A stretch of 64,000 nucleotides of DNA from an uncultured bacterium (GCA_905215325.1 CAJMPP010000006.1:6258-70257); one strand, 5' to 3'; shown: positions 1-8,026, counted from the stretch's first letter. The notes: a model not told the origin generated them from the sequence alone. Numbers and translations are program-made.

Positions 1-2
1 GG

Positions 3-767
3 CTAGGCGAGCTCACGGGACACCTCGTCGGCGAGAGCCTCGTAGTCGCGCGCGGGGCGGCTCCCAGGCTCGAATGCCGCCACCGGCTTCCACTGCCAGC
101 TGCCCTCGCAGACCTTGCTGCTCGCGTGGATAACCGTCTCGAACTGCTCGCCCGGGAAGAACCCGTCGAGCACGGCCGCGCCTGTGGCCTCGGCGTTGGT
201 CATGCGGCCGGGAACGCAGGTGCGCAGTATCTTCCAGCGGGGCGTGGGCATGCGCAGCGCGTCGGCGATGGAGCGCGTCGCCTCCACGGTGAGCGCCGTG
301 CCGCGCATCACGGTGGAGTCGAGCTTCACGGGGATGACGACCATGCCGCCCTCCGCGGCGGCGAGGTAGGCGTTAAAGGCGAGTCTGCGCATCACGGGGC
401 TGCAGTCGATGAGGCAGACGTCGTAGGAGTCCGAGGCGTCGTCGAGGGCGAACTTGAGGCGCTGCTCGCGCAGGAGCATCTCGTTCTGGTCGACGAGGTC
501 GATGGTCGAGGCCACCACGTCGAGGTCCTCCCCGGCGGCGTAGGCGACCTCCTCCACGGGGGCGCCGCCGTAGAGCAGCTCGACCGAGGTGCGCCGCTCG
601 GAGGCGGCCCGGTCGTAGAGGGCGAAGAAGTCTGTGGCAGACGCCTGCGGGTCGAGGTCGACGAGCAGGGTCCGAAGGCCCCGGGCGGCGAAGATGGCCG
701 CCAGGTTCACGGCGGTCGTCGTCTTGCCGACGCCGCCCTTGTAGTTGGAAATTGCTATCGTGCGCAT
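3..767 (-). CDS. ParA/Soj-family partition-type ATPase
   Basis: The 254-residue product has the deviant Walker A motif KGGVGKTT at residues 10-17, a DLDPQ switch-like segment near residue 38 and a Walker B-type LIDCSP near residue 120. These are hallmarks of ParA/MinD ATPases that move plasmids, chromosome origins or integrative elements on the nucleoid. The start chosen is the ATG just before the P-loop, because GAGAGGA sits about 8 nt upstream; the frame runs 34 codons further upstream without family-like sequence. No ParB partner lies in the window, though one could lie beyond the left edge. The gene reads away from a large palindrome that shares its core with operators beside the integrase genes, so it probably belongs to the same element. 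Plasmid-type segregation or maintenance of an excised element is inferred. Confidence 0.85.
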   Translation of the reverse strand: MRTIAISNYKGGVGKTTTAVNLAAIFAARGLRTLLVDLDPQASATDFFALYDRAASERRTSVELLYGGAPVEEVAYAAGEDLDVVASTIDLVDQNEMLLREQRLKFALDDASDSYDVCLIDCSPVMRRLAFNAYLAAAEGGMVVIPVKLDSTVMRGTALTVEATRSIADALRMPTPRWKILRTCVPGRMTNAEATGAAVLDGFFPGEQFETVIHASSKVCEGSWQWKPVAAFEPGSRPARDYEALADEVSRELA

Positions 768-876
768 GGGTCGCGTCCTCTCTAGCGTGGGGCGCGCCTC
801 GCCGCATCCGGTCCGGCGCGCCCCGAGTCTCGGAGCGTCGGGACAAAACCGTACAGATTTGTCCGACAAGCGGAGT

Positions 877-916
877 GTACCACGAAAACGTACGGATATG
901 TACGCTTTCGTGGTAC
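877..916. promoter_or_regulatory. 40-bp palindromic operator upstream of parA
   Basis: The arms GTACCACGAAAACGTAC and GTACGCTTTCGTGGTAC are inverted repeats with one mismatch and a 6-nt centre. The centre (890-903) is GTAC-GGATAT-GTAC, the same GTAC-N6-GTAC arrangement found three times beside the regulator gene at 7613. A weaker copy, GTAC-AGATTT-GTCC, lies at 851-864. The site sits between parA and the promoter that reads towards the ABC-F gene, so it could control either side. Binding by the XRE regulator is inferred. Confidence 0.6.
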
Positions 917-923
917 ATCACCA

Positions 924-932
924 TGCTATAAT
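924..932 (+). promoter_or_regulatory. Extended -10 promoter towards the ABC-F gene
   Basis: TG-C-TATAAT is a perfect extended -10 element, and no good -35 is seen upstream. It would start a transcript near 939 with about 210 nt of leader before the ABC-F start codon. The palindromic operator ends 8 nt upstream, so a bound regulator would overlap the polymerase site. Confidence 0.6.
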
Positions 933-1149
933 CCTAGATATCAATCATCCAGCGGGGCCTTTGGCAAGCGCCGCTTCGAGTTAGGTCAGGTTAGATGAAG
1001 AACTAGCGATGCCCGTTTCGGGTACCCCATACGACCACTCTGTACATCCGGTCGCGCTTCAGGGTGCCGCATCGCTTCAGTGTCTTCTCGTTCCGAATCC
1101 ATACATCGCGTGCCTGACCCTGCGCGACCTCCTCTCAAAGGAGCTCGCC

Positions 1150-2637
1150 ATGCAACTGAATCTCACTCACATCAGCTATACCTACCCCGGTACGGCATCG
1201 CCTGCCATCGAAGACGTCAGCGCCACGTTCCCATCGGGATGGACGGGCATCATCGGCGACAACGGATGCGGGAAGAGCACGCTCGCCCGTATCGCCGCCC
1301 GCGCTATTACACCCGATTCCGGGACAGTGAGCCCGAGTCTGTTCGCGTCGTATTGCCAGCAAGACTCGACGCAGGAACCGGACGATCTCTTCGATCTCGC
1401 ATCGGATTGGGGCAAGGAGGCGCAACGGGCAAGGGCACTGCTCCGCATCGAAGACGACTGGTTCTGGCGCTACGACACGCTCTCGGGCGGTCAACAGAAG
1501 CGGATCCAAATCGCATGCGCCCTCTATGCACAACCAGATATCCTCATCATGGACGAGCCGACCAACGACCTCGATGCCGCCACGCGCGACATCGTGAAGG
1601 AGGCGCTGGCCTCCTTCAGCGGCATCGGCATCCTCATCTCGCACGATAGAGACCTGCTCGATAGCCTTGTGGGCCAGAGCCTCATGTGCGAGGGCGCGCG
1701 TTGGACCATGCGCCCCGGCGGGTACTCAAAGGCAAGCGACCAAGCGGCGAGCGAACGCGCCTCTGCGATGAGGGATCGCGAGCAAGCCTCTCGTGAAGCG
1801 AAGCGCCTGAAGGCAGAAGCCCAGCGCAGGAGCGAAGAGGCGGCACGTCAGAAGGGCAAGCGAAGCAAGCGCGGTTTGAGCAAAAAAGACAGCGACGCTC
1901 GCGAGAAGATCGGACGCGCCATAGTCTCTGGCAAGGACGGCGTTGCAGGGAGGCTCTCGTCCAAAATGAGCGGACGGCTCGCAAAGGCCGAGGCAGAGCT
2001 TTCCAAGAAAACCGTCTCGAAAAGATACGACCATCGTATCGGCGAGTTCGGCGTCACTGCACGCTCAAGTTGCGTGGCGCACTTGGAGGCATCGCGACTG
2101 TCTGCTGGCGAGTTCTCGATAGATGTGCCGGAGCTCTGGATCTCACCAACGGATCACGTGGTGCTGACCGGTGCGAACGGAACGGGAAAGAGCCTGGTGG
2201 TACGAAGCATCATCGAATCTGTTCCTGATAATGTCAAAGTTGCGTACGTTCCCCAGGACGTCGGGCCAGAGGAACGCGAGCGAGCCCTGAGGCATCTCCG
2301 AGACCAGGACCAGGAGACGAAAGGTCGCATCCTCTCCATCGTGGCGCGGTTGAACTCCGACCCTGACAGACTGCTCGATGGCGACGATTTGAGTCCTGGC
2401 GAACTCCGCAAACTCATGCTTGCTGAACAGCTTGTTACGAATCCCAACTTCCTCGTACTCGACGAGCCTACGAATCATCTTGATGTGGGCTCTATTGAGG
2501 CGCTGCAGGAAATGCTGAGCGGTTTCTCTGGCGCGTTACTGTTGGTTACGCATGATAGACAGCTGTCGGAGGCAGTCACGCAGATTGGCTGGGAAACTAT
2601 TCAAGGTGAAAGCCTGATGAGATTGCTGGTCGTCTAA
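1150..2637 (+). CDS. ABC-F family ATPase (ribosome-protection type)
   Basis: The 495-residue soluble protein has two ABC cassettes and no membrane segments. Cassette 1 has Walker A GDNGCGKST (36-44), signature LSGGQQKR (111-118) and Walker B ILIMDEPTNDLD. A Lys/Arg/Ala-rich, coiled-coil-like linker spans about 195-290. Cassette 2 has GANGTGKS (341-348), signature LSPGE (414-418) and FLVLDEPTNHLD. Members of this family bind the ribosomal E site; resistance members dislodge antibiotics, others act in translation. The start follows AAAGGAG by 7 nt; an in-frame ATG at 1009 would add 47 residues of no recognisable domain and is less likely. A 5-bp CTCCT/AGGAG pairing could mask the ribosome-binding site. 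The long leader and element location favour an accessory resistance role, but the drug class cannot be read from sequence. Confidence 0.9.
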   Translation: MQLNLTHISYTYPGTASPAIEDVSATFPSGWTGIIGDNGCGKSTLARIAARAITPDSGTVSPSLFASYCQQDSTQEPDDLFDLASDWGKEAQRARALLRIEDDWFWRYDTLSGGQQKRIQIACALYAQPDILIMDEPTNDLDAATRDIVKEALASFSGIGILISHDRDLLDSLVGQSLMCEGARWTMRPGGYSKASDQAASERASAMRDREQASREAKRLKAEAQRRSEEAARQKGKRSKRGLSKKDSDAREKIGRAIVSGKDGVAGRLSSKMSGRLAKAEAELSKKTVSKRYDHRIGEFGVTARSSCVAHLEASRLSAGEFSIDVPELWISPTDHVVLTGANGTGKSLVVRSIIESVPDNVKVAYVPQDVGPEERERALRHLRDQDQETKGRILSIVARLNSDPDRLLDGDDLSPGELRKLMLAEQLVTNPNFLVLDEPTNHLDVGSIEALQEMLSGFSGALLLVTHDRQLSEAVTQIGWETIQGESLMRLLVV

Positions 2638-2879
2638 ACAATGGGTTTTATAAAAGAGCCTTGTCGGGCGGATTTGCAGCTTCAGTTTGCAATTATTGTT
2701 TAACTCCGCGTGGGAAGTCGCAAGCGGCTTGCTCGTGACGACAGCGACTATTGCCAAAGGGTGGAACAAATAAGGACTCATAGAAATCCTTGGTCGGTGT
2801 GCTAACATGATTACAGTGAGTAAGTAAGTCTTCAATAACACTAAGCCATTACATAATAAAAAGGCGGTGAAGGCTTAGG

Positions 2880-4007
2880 ATGTCGAAGCTGCCCGGAAAG
2901 ATGACGCGAAAGCAGCACTGGGTGCCGCGGTTCTACCTGCGCCATTTCGCGGATTCCTCCGGGCAGCTTCATGCCTACAGCAGACAGAAGGGCTCCTTCT
3001 TCCGCACGAATTGCGAGAACCTTTGCAGCATGCGCGATCTTTATGAGGTCGAGCATGCCGATGCGACAGGCGATGCGACAGACAGATTCTATGCGCAGAA
3101 CCTCATCGAGGTTAAGCTATCTGAGCTCGAGAGCCGCATCGCGCCGCTTTACGATCGCTTTTTGGAACGCCAGAAAGAAGACCAGTGCGAAGACGAAGGG
3201 TATTCTGATGGGAAAGCCGCCGTTTGCGAGCTGGCAGCAAATATCATCGTCCGGCACCCTATCAGTATGCGCGTCGACAAGAAATGGTCACGCGAGACTG
3301 CCGAAGAGCTGCTCAGAAACGTTCATCTGACACCCTATGAGCTCGGCTTGCTCGATTGGTCGGATTGGCGCGGGGATTCCCAAGCGGTGGTCGAGCTTGC
3401 CGCCGCCGCAACCATGCTCTTCTCCAACGATGATATTGTGCCAGTTAACCGTATTCGAAAGGCTTTTTTTGAGAAGAGCTTCTCCATCCTTAGGGCACCC
3501 GTCGGCTCAGGGTTCGTTACGACGTCGATGCCTATGTTCATCATCGGGCCCGAGGACGACTCGTACGATTTTCATCTCGCGTATATGCCGTTGAGCAGTG
3601 AGTATGCTGCGGTCTTTTCAGATGACCCTCTATTTCCGCCGTTTGCGAGACTCGGTTTTTCGGGCGTCGAGTTCATGAACCGACTTCTTCTGCTTAACTG
3701 CGAGCATTGGGATGTCGCCATATCGAGGGGAAGCGGCCCGCTCGAGCACGCGGTACGCGATTGGAGTCAAGCGAACAGTGCCGAATTCATGCACGAGATG
3801 TTCACGCGCGACGGCAGGGAGCTATCCCTCGACACAGTGATCTACGACCGCTCGAAGAAGAAGGGGCAGACGATGATCGATACCATCGACCGTGGCTGCC
3901 TCGAGGGCGGCTGCCTTGATGACGAGGACCTGCGCATCATCTTCGAGCACCTTCTGGGGAGAAGACGGCAAGGACCGGGAACATTAAAGGGTCAAGCAGC
4001 GTATTGA
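2880..4007 (+). CDS. DUF4238 domain protein
   Basis: The N-terminal KQHWVPRFYLRHFA is the diagnostic opening of the DUF4238 family, and the later FVTTSMP and PLSSEYAAVFSDDP segments fit the family pattern. The product has 375 residues and is predicted soluble, with no signal peptide. The family has no established biochemical role but is often seen in accessory and defence-type regions. It lies 51 nt upstream of the DUF262 nuclease in the same orientation, so the two are probably cotranscribed. The start is uncertain: an alternative ATG seven codons downstream (MTRKQHW) also has a purine-rich upstream stretch. The 240 nt upstream is visibly more AT-rich than its surroundings. Confidence 0.75.
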   Translation: MSKLPGKMTRKQHWVPRFYLRHFADSSGQLHAYSRQKGSFFRTNCENLCSMRDLYEVEHADATGDATDRFYAQNLIEVKLSELESRIAPLYDRFLERQKEDQCEDEGYSDGKAAVCELAANIIVRHPISMRVDKKWSRETAEELLRNVHLTPYELGLLDWSDWRGDSQAVVELAAAATMLFSNDDIVPVNRIRKAFFEKSFSILRAPVGSGFVTTSMPMFIIGPEDDSYDFHLAYMPLSSEYAAVFSDDPLFPPFARLGFSGVEFMNRLLLLNCEHWDVAISRGSGPLEHAVRDWSQANSAEFMHEMFTRDGRELSLDTVIYDRSKKKGQTMIDTIDRGCLEGGCLDDEDLRIIFEHLLGRRRQGPGTLKGQAAY

Positions 4008-4058
4008 TAAAATTGACCCCGCCAGCAATAACCGCAAAGGATAGATAGGGCTTTAAGG

Positions 4059-5762
4059 ATGGATGCAGGAAAAGCAACGATAAGCGGCGTGTTCAACGGA
4101 TCGCGCCTGCTCGAAATACCTTTTTACCAAAGGGCGTACGTCTGGGGAGAAGAGCAATGGGAGCGTTTCCTCGGCGACATGGAGTTCGTCACGGCCTCGA
4201 AGCGGCCCTATTTCCTGGGCTCCATCATCCTGAAGCAGGCCTCCTCCGGCAACACCTGGTCCGAGGTCTCCGAGGTTCGCACCGTCATCGACGGCCAGCA
4301 GCGACTCACGACCATGGTCATCTTCTTCAAGGCACTCTGTGCAAAAAACGGCACCAACAATTTGTTTGAGCGAGATTTCGTCCTGGAGACCGGCGATGTC
4401 GCCTTGCGGCACGGCAAGTACGACCGGCAGGATTTCGAAAAGGTCGTCAGCGCCACGGGCTGCGAACCCCTCGAGGGCTCCTCGGCCATCGTCCTTGCCT
4501 ACAACTACTTCCTCAAGAATATCGACCCGGAGAAGGTCGACAGGAACACGATCAAGTCGAACGTCCAGTTCGTCTGCATCGATCTTACCGAGGGCGAGGA
4601 CGAGCAGCAGATATTCGACACCATCAACTCGCTCGGGGTGCGCCTGACGACGGCGGAGCTCCTTAAGAACTACTTCTTCAACCGCGAGAACGAGCAGGCG
4701 TTCAAGGAGTGCTGGGAAGACGTCTTCGAGCCCACGGCTGAGAAGAGGGAGTATTGGGAGCAGGAGATCGTTACCGGGCGCATCAAGCGCACGCTCGTCG
4801 ACCTCTTCTTCGACGCGTTCCTCCAGATTCTGGTCCAGGACAAGAGGCGTGGCGTCACGACCGAGGACAAGCTCTTCTATTCGCGTACTTCGAACCTCTT
4901 CCAGTCCTACAAGGATTTCATCGGCAGGTACTGCAACGGCGACAAGGTCGAGATTCTCGACAACATGAAGGCGTATGCCGAGGCGTTCGAGTCCACGTTC
5001 GACCCTGGCTACTGCGACGCGGACATCCCCTCCGCTTCCGGCGTCGAGCGCCTGAACGTGCTGATATTCGGCCTCAAGAACTCGACGCTCATCCCGTACG
5101 TGCTCTACGTTCGAAAGAACGCGGAGTCTTCGAGCGAGGAATCTAAGATCTACGCCCTGCTTGAGAGCTACATCGTCCGCCGAATGCTGGTTCAGGCGAC
5201 CACGAAGAACTACAACAGGCTGTTCACCTCGCTGATCTTGAACGAGGTGAAGGACGCGGAGGCGCTGAGGAAGGCTCTCGAAGCCAATGACGAGGCGACG
5301 ACGTACATGCCCGGCGACGCCGAGGTTCGAGCGGCATTCGAGGAATCGTGTCTGTACAACCTCCAGTCCAAGGGCGTCCTCTATCTGCTGGAAAGCGCCA
5401 TTCGTCCGGGCATGAGCAGCACGGCCCTGCTCGGGTTCAACCAGTACACCCTCGAGCACATGATGCCCAAGAAGTGGCGCAACAAATGGGGAGCCCTCGA
5501 CGATGAGGCTGCCACGCGAAGGGACCGGAAGCTCCTCACGCTCGGCAACCTCGCCATCATCACGCATTCGCTCAACGCCTCCATCCGCGATGCCGATTGG
5601 CCCACCAAGAAGCAGGGAAAGGGATACAAGGACGGCCTTGCCCTCTGCGCCGCCGGCCTTGCGACCATGGCCGGCGCCCTAGAGAAGGAGTCTTGGAACG
5701 AGGGCGATATCGCCGATCGCGCCGAATGGCTTGCGGACAAGGCGTTGGAGGTCTGGCGCTAA
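4059..5762 (+). CDS. DUF262/DUF1524 protein (GmrSD-like type IV restriction)
   Basis: The 567-residue protein has the DUF262 hallmarks IPFYQRAYVW (residues 20-29) and DGQQR (78-82), the ParB-like nucleotide-handling centre of GmrS. The C-terminal DUF1524 (GmrD) nuclease motif is LEHMMPKKW (465-473), followed by the conserved LGNLAIITHSLN segment. In E. coli the two domains can be separate proteins cutting DNA with modified cytosines; here they are one chain with all key residues present. The related SspE and BrxU enzymes act in anti-phage defence. The gene follows the DUF4238 gene by 51 nt, and ATAGGG lies 8 nt upstream of the ATG. A defence role against modified phage DNA is likely; the exact target is unknown. 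Confidence 0.85.
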   Translation: MDAGKATISGVFNGSRLLEIPFYQRAYVWGEEQWERFLGDMEFVTASKRPYFLGSIILKQASSGNTWSEVSEVRTVIDGQQRLTTMVIFFKALCAKNGTNNLFERDFVLETGDVALRHGKYDRQDFEKVVSATGCEPLEGSSAIVLAYNYFLKNIDPEKVDRNTIKSNVQFVCIDLTEGEDEQQIFDTINSLGVRLTTAELLKNYFFNRENEQAFKECWEDVFEPTAEKREYWEQEIVTGRIKRTLVDLFFDAFLQILVQDKRRGVTTEDKLFYSRTSNLFQSYKDFIGRYCNGDKVEILDNMKAYAEAFESTFDPGYCDADIPSASGVERLNVLIFGLKNSTLIPYVLYVRKNAESSSEESKIYALLESYIVRRMLVQATTKNYNRLFTSLILNEVKDAEALRKALEANDEATTYMPGDAEVRAAFEESCLYNLQSKGVLYLLESAIRPGMSSTALLGFNQYTLEHMMPKKWRNKWGALDDEAATRRDRKLLTLGNLAIITHSLNASIRDADWPTKKQGKGYKDGLALCAAGLATMAGALEKESWNEGDIADRAEWLADKALEVWR

Positions 5763-5765
5763 GCC

Positions 5766-6191
5766 CTACCTGCGTCCCATCTCGAAGATGCTTGCGGTGT
5801 CGGAACCCGCATCGATGACGGATGGAACCGGCTCTTCCAAAAACGTAGTTCGTGGCGATGTCTCTTCCGTCGGCGCGTCAAGAGGCTCGCCGAGCGCTAG
5901 GAAGAACCTCATCACGTGCTCAATTCTCTGTTGCAGGGACTCGCTCAGCTCGCCGTAGGAGGCCGCCAGCCGCACCTCCTTGGCCAATTCCGCCATCGAG
6001 TCCCTCAGTGCCTTCTGCACGCTCACGGAGGGCCTCACCTCGACCTGGGTATCGGTGAGCTTGGCGATGATGTAGTCCTGCCTGTTCATGCCGCTCCAGG
6101 CTGCCATCTCGCATATGAGCTTGCGCTCCTCGGGCGTGCAGCGGAACGCCATCGTCTTGCTGCGCTTGCGGGCGCTGTTCTCGCACGGCAT
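5766..6191 (-). CDS. MobC-like / ribbon-helix-helix-type accessory protein
   Basis: The 141-residue product has a basic N-terminus followed by RCTPEERKLICEMAAWSG and NRQDYIIAKL, resembling the N-terminal part of MobC-type relaxosome and plasmid-mobilisation proteins. The rest is helical with no recognised domain and an acidic tail. Its ATG lies 5 nt after the integrase stop codon, and its ribosome-binding site lies within the integrase end, so translation is probably coupled. It is the third gene of the leftward excisionase-integrase operon. No relaxase gene is visible, so mobilisation in trans is only a possibility. The 3' ends of this gene and the DUF262 gene converge with 3 nt between stops and no visible terminator. 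Confidence 0.6.
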   Translation of the reverse strand: MPCENSARKRSKTMAFRCTPEERKLICEMAAWSGMNRQDYIIAKLTDTQVEVRPSVSVQKALRDSMAELAKEVRLAASYGELSESLQQRIEHVMRFFLALGEPLDAPTEETSPRTTFLEEPVPSVIDAGSDTASIFEMGRR

Positions 6192-6196
6192 CCTTC

Positions 6197-7267
6197 TTAC
6201 CCCCTCGCCCCGTCGAGCGCGGCGGCCATCTCGTCCTGCTTCGTGGGGAACAGGTGCGCGTAGCGGTAGGTGATGTCCACCGCCTCGTGGCCCATGCGCT
6301 CGGCGATGGCCAGCGCGGAGAAGCCCATCTCTATCAGCAGGCTCACATGGCTGTGGCGTATGTCGTGTATGCGGATGCGCTTCACGCCCGACGCCTTGCA
6401 CCCGCGCTCCATCTCGTGGGCCAGGAAGTGCTTGGTCACGGCGAACAGGCGCTCGTCGGGGGCGACGTCGTCGCGCATCTCGATGAAGTCCGCCATCTCG
6501 TCGCGCAGGAAGGCGGGCATGACGATCGTGCGCACGGACTTGGGCGTCTTGGGGTCGGTCACGGTGTCAACGCCGTTGAGGCTCTGGTACGACTTGTTGA
6601 TGCGCAGCCGCGAGCTCTCCAGCATGAAGTCGGACGGCGTGAGCGCCAGGAGCTCGCCGCAGCGTATGCCCGTCCAGTAAAGCAGCTCGAAGGCGTGGAA
6701 TGAGAGAGGCTTGTCCATGACGGCCTCGCTGAACCTCAGGTACTCGTCCTTGGTCCAGAACTGCATCTCGCCGCCCTTCTTCGAGCCTATCTTGTCGACC
6801 CTGCGCACCGGGTTGTCGCTGAGGCCGTAGTAGCGCTCGGCGTGGTTGAAGATGGCGTTGAGCTGGTTGTTCACTGTGCGCAGGTACGTCGGTGCCCAGG
6901 GCTTCCCGTCGGCGTCCCGGTGCTCGGTGAGCTCGTTTTGCCACCTGATGACGTCGATCGGCCTCACGTCGCACATGCGCATGTCCCCGAAGAACGGCAC
7001 GAGCTTGTCGTTGATGATGTACTCCTTGGTGATCCACGTGTGCTCGCGTATGCGCGGCTTCACCTCGGAGGCGTACACCTCGACGAACTCGGAGAACGTC
7101 ATGTCCATGGCCCCGCCGTTAAGGCTCTTGAACTGGCTCTCCCACACTGCGGCCTCCACCTCGGAGGAGAAGCCGCGCTTCGTCTTGTGGCGCTTCGAGC
7201 CGCGGGCGTCGCGGTAGTAGCACTGCACGTAGAACGTGCCGTTGCCGTCGTCCTTGTACACGGGCAT
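6197..7267 (-). CDS. Tyrosine recombinase / integrase
   Basis: The 356-residue phage-type integrase has an N-terminal AP2-like arm-binding region (about 1-50), a SAM-like core-binding domain (about 55-145) and a C-terminal catalytic domain. Catalytic residues visible are Arg202 (TGIRCGEL), a Lys in the beta-hairpin region (about 243), His301 and Arg304 (HDIRHSH), His327 (MGHEAV) and the nucleophile Tyr336 (YRYAHLF). All are intact, so the enzyme should be active. It is encoded 1 nt after the excisionase stop, which implies coupled translation. Such enzymes insert elements at tRNA or conserved-gene 3' ends; the nearest candidate target is guaA, whose 3' end faces this module. Confidence 0.93.
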   Translation of the reverse strand: MPVYKDDGNGTFYVQCYYRDARGSKRHKTKRGFSSEVEAAVWESQFKSLNGGAMDMTFSEFVEVYASEVKPRIREHTWITKEYIINDKLVPFFGDMRMCDVRPIDVIRWQNELTEHRDADGKPWAPTYLRTVNNQLNAIFNHAERYYGLSDNPVRRVDKIGSKKGGEMQFWTKDEYLRFSEAVMDKPLSFHAFELLYWTGIRCGELLALTPSDFMLESSRLRINKSYQSLNGVDTVTDPKTPKSVRTIVMPAFLRDEMADFIEMRDDVAPDERLFAVTKHFLAHEMERGCKASGVKRIRIHDIRHSHVSLLIEMGFSALAIAERMGHEAVDITYRYAHLFPTKQDEMAAALDGARG

Positions 7268-7268
7268 G

Positions 7269-7472
7269 TCAGTCCACCTCCGGGAAGTACAGGGCGTCGA
7301 AGACGTCGCTTCGAACGCGCCCGCGGATGACCACGCGCCCGCGCGCCTCCTGCTCGGCGTTTATCTTCCTGATCACCTCGTAGGCGCTGCCTTTCTTGAT
7401 CCTCAGCAGCTCCGCAACCTCGTCGGCGTCCAGCATGTGCGGCCTCGGCGTCTTCGCCACCTTCTCGTCCAT
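7269..7472 (-). CDS. Excisionase / MerR-like helix-turn-helix protein
   Basis: The 67-residue protein has a winged-helix segment, LDADEVAELLRIKKGSAYEVIRKIN, typical of Xis and HTH_17 proteins that bend DNA and direct tyrosine recombinases towards excision. The chosen ATG has GGAGGAG 3 nt upstream; an ATG five codons earlier overlaps that ribosome-binding site and is rejected. It heads the leftward operon xis-int-mob, behind a promoter whose spacer is occupied by a GTAC-N6-GTAC site. Confidence 0.75.
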   Translation of the reverse strand: MDEKVAKTPRPHMLDADEVAELLRIKKGSAYEVIRKINAEQEARGRVVIRGRVRSDVFDALYFPEVD

Positions 7473-7491
7473 GGCTCCTCCAATCAATGGC

Positions 7492-7505
7492 GTACGGATA
7501 CGTAC
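7492..7505. promoter_or_regulatory. Operator GTAC-N6-GTAC, downstream copy
   Basis: GTAC-GGATAC-GTAC lies just downstream of the predicted leftward start point and upstream of the excisionase ribosome-binding site. A protein bound here could block early elongation. The site matches the core of the parA palindrome in spacing and mostly in spacer sequence (GGATAC versus GGATAT). Confidence 0.6.
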
Positions 7506-7518
7506 GGTTCACAGATTC

Positions 7519-7547
7519 AGAGTAAACGTACATATCTGTACTGTCAA
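7519..7547 (-). promoter_or_regulatory. Promoter of the xis-int operon with embedded operator
   Basis: On the minus strand, TTGACA and TACTCT are separated by exactly 17 nt. The spacer is almost wholly taken up by GTAC-AGATAT-GTAC (plus-strand 7528-7541). This predicts direct repression of xis-int by whatever binds the site. Confidence 0.7.
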
Positions 7548-7552
7548 TAGAA

Positions 7553-7581
7553 TTGCGTACATTTGCGTACGCTGATAAGAT
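7553..7581 (+). promoter_or_regulatory. Promoter of the XRE regulator with embedded operator
   Basis: TTGCGT and TAAGAT are separated by 17 nt and read towards the regulator at 7613. GTAC-ATTTGC-GTAC (7557-7570) overlaps the -35 end and the spacer. This is the layout expected of an autorepressed gene divergent from the operon it controls. Confidence 0.65.
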
Positions 7582-7612
7582 GTGCTGGTACGTAATTCCA
7601 GGAGGAGGGCTC

Positions 7613-8026
7613 ATGTCCGTAGGCGAGAACATAAGGCGGTACCGCAAGTCGCGCGGCATGACGCAGGCGCAGCTCGCCGAGGCGGTCGGCCTGACCGAGG
7701 GGGCCGTGCGCCACTACGAGAGCGGCATCCGCGCCGTGAAGCCCGAGCTGCTCGAGTCCATCTCCGCGGCGCTCGGCGTGTCCGTCAACGCCCTCAAGGA
7801 TTACGGCGTCGAGACTGCGGGCGACCTCATGTCGCTGCTCGTGCGGCTCGAGGACTCCTTCGGCATCGTGCCCGCAGCCGACGGCACGGGCCTCTCCCTG
7901 AACCCCAAGGCGCCGCACGCGCCCAAAGCCGCGATGGCGATCGAACTGTGGGCAGAGAAGCGCGCGCAGCTCGAAAACGGCAAGATCGACGCCGACGAAT
8001 ACGAGGACTGGAAAGCCTCGCTGTAG
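7613..8026 (+). CDS. XRE-family (Cro/CI-type) transcriptional regulator
   Basis: The 137-residue protein has an N-terminal HTH_3 domain (about residues 4-60; IRRYRKSRGMTQAQLAEAVG then TEGAVRHYESG). Its C-terminal half contains a Pro/Ala segment and an acidic helix and resembles no enzyme. The ATG preceded by AGGAGGAGGG is chosen over an in-frame upstream ATG at 7553, which lies inside the promoter. It is divergent from xis-int-mob, and three GTAC-N6-GTAC sites lie between them. By analogy with phage and ICE switch regulators it probably represses both promoters and perhaps the parA/ABC-F region. The binding specificity is inferred from position only. Confidence 0.85.
   Translation: MSVGENIRRYRKSRGMTQAQLAEAVGLTEGAVRHYESGIRAVKPELLESISAALGVSVNALKDYGVETAGDLMSLLVRLEDSFGIVPAADGTGLSLNPKAPHAPKAAMAIELWAEKRAQLENGKIDADEYEDWKASL

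Noticed and set aside
126..785. Long open frames opposite the ParA gene
   Set aside because: They are repetitive low-complexity Gly/Val/His frames caused by GC-rich codon bias on the other strand; the ParA frame has clear motifs and a ribosome-binding site.
1009..1149. N-terminal extension of the ABC-F protein
   Set aside because: The 47 extra residues have no family match, and a good ribosome-binding site precedes the internal ATG. Kept only as an alternative.
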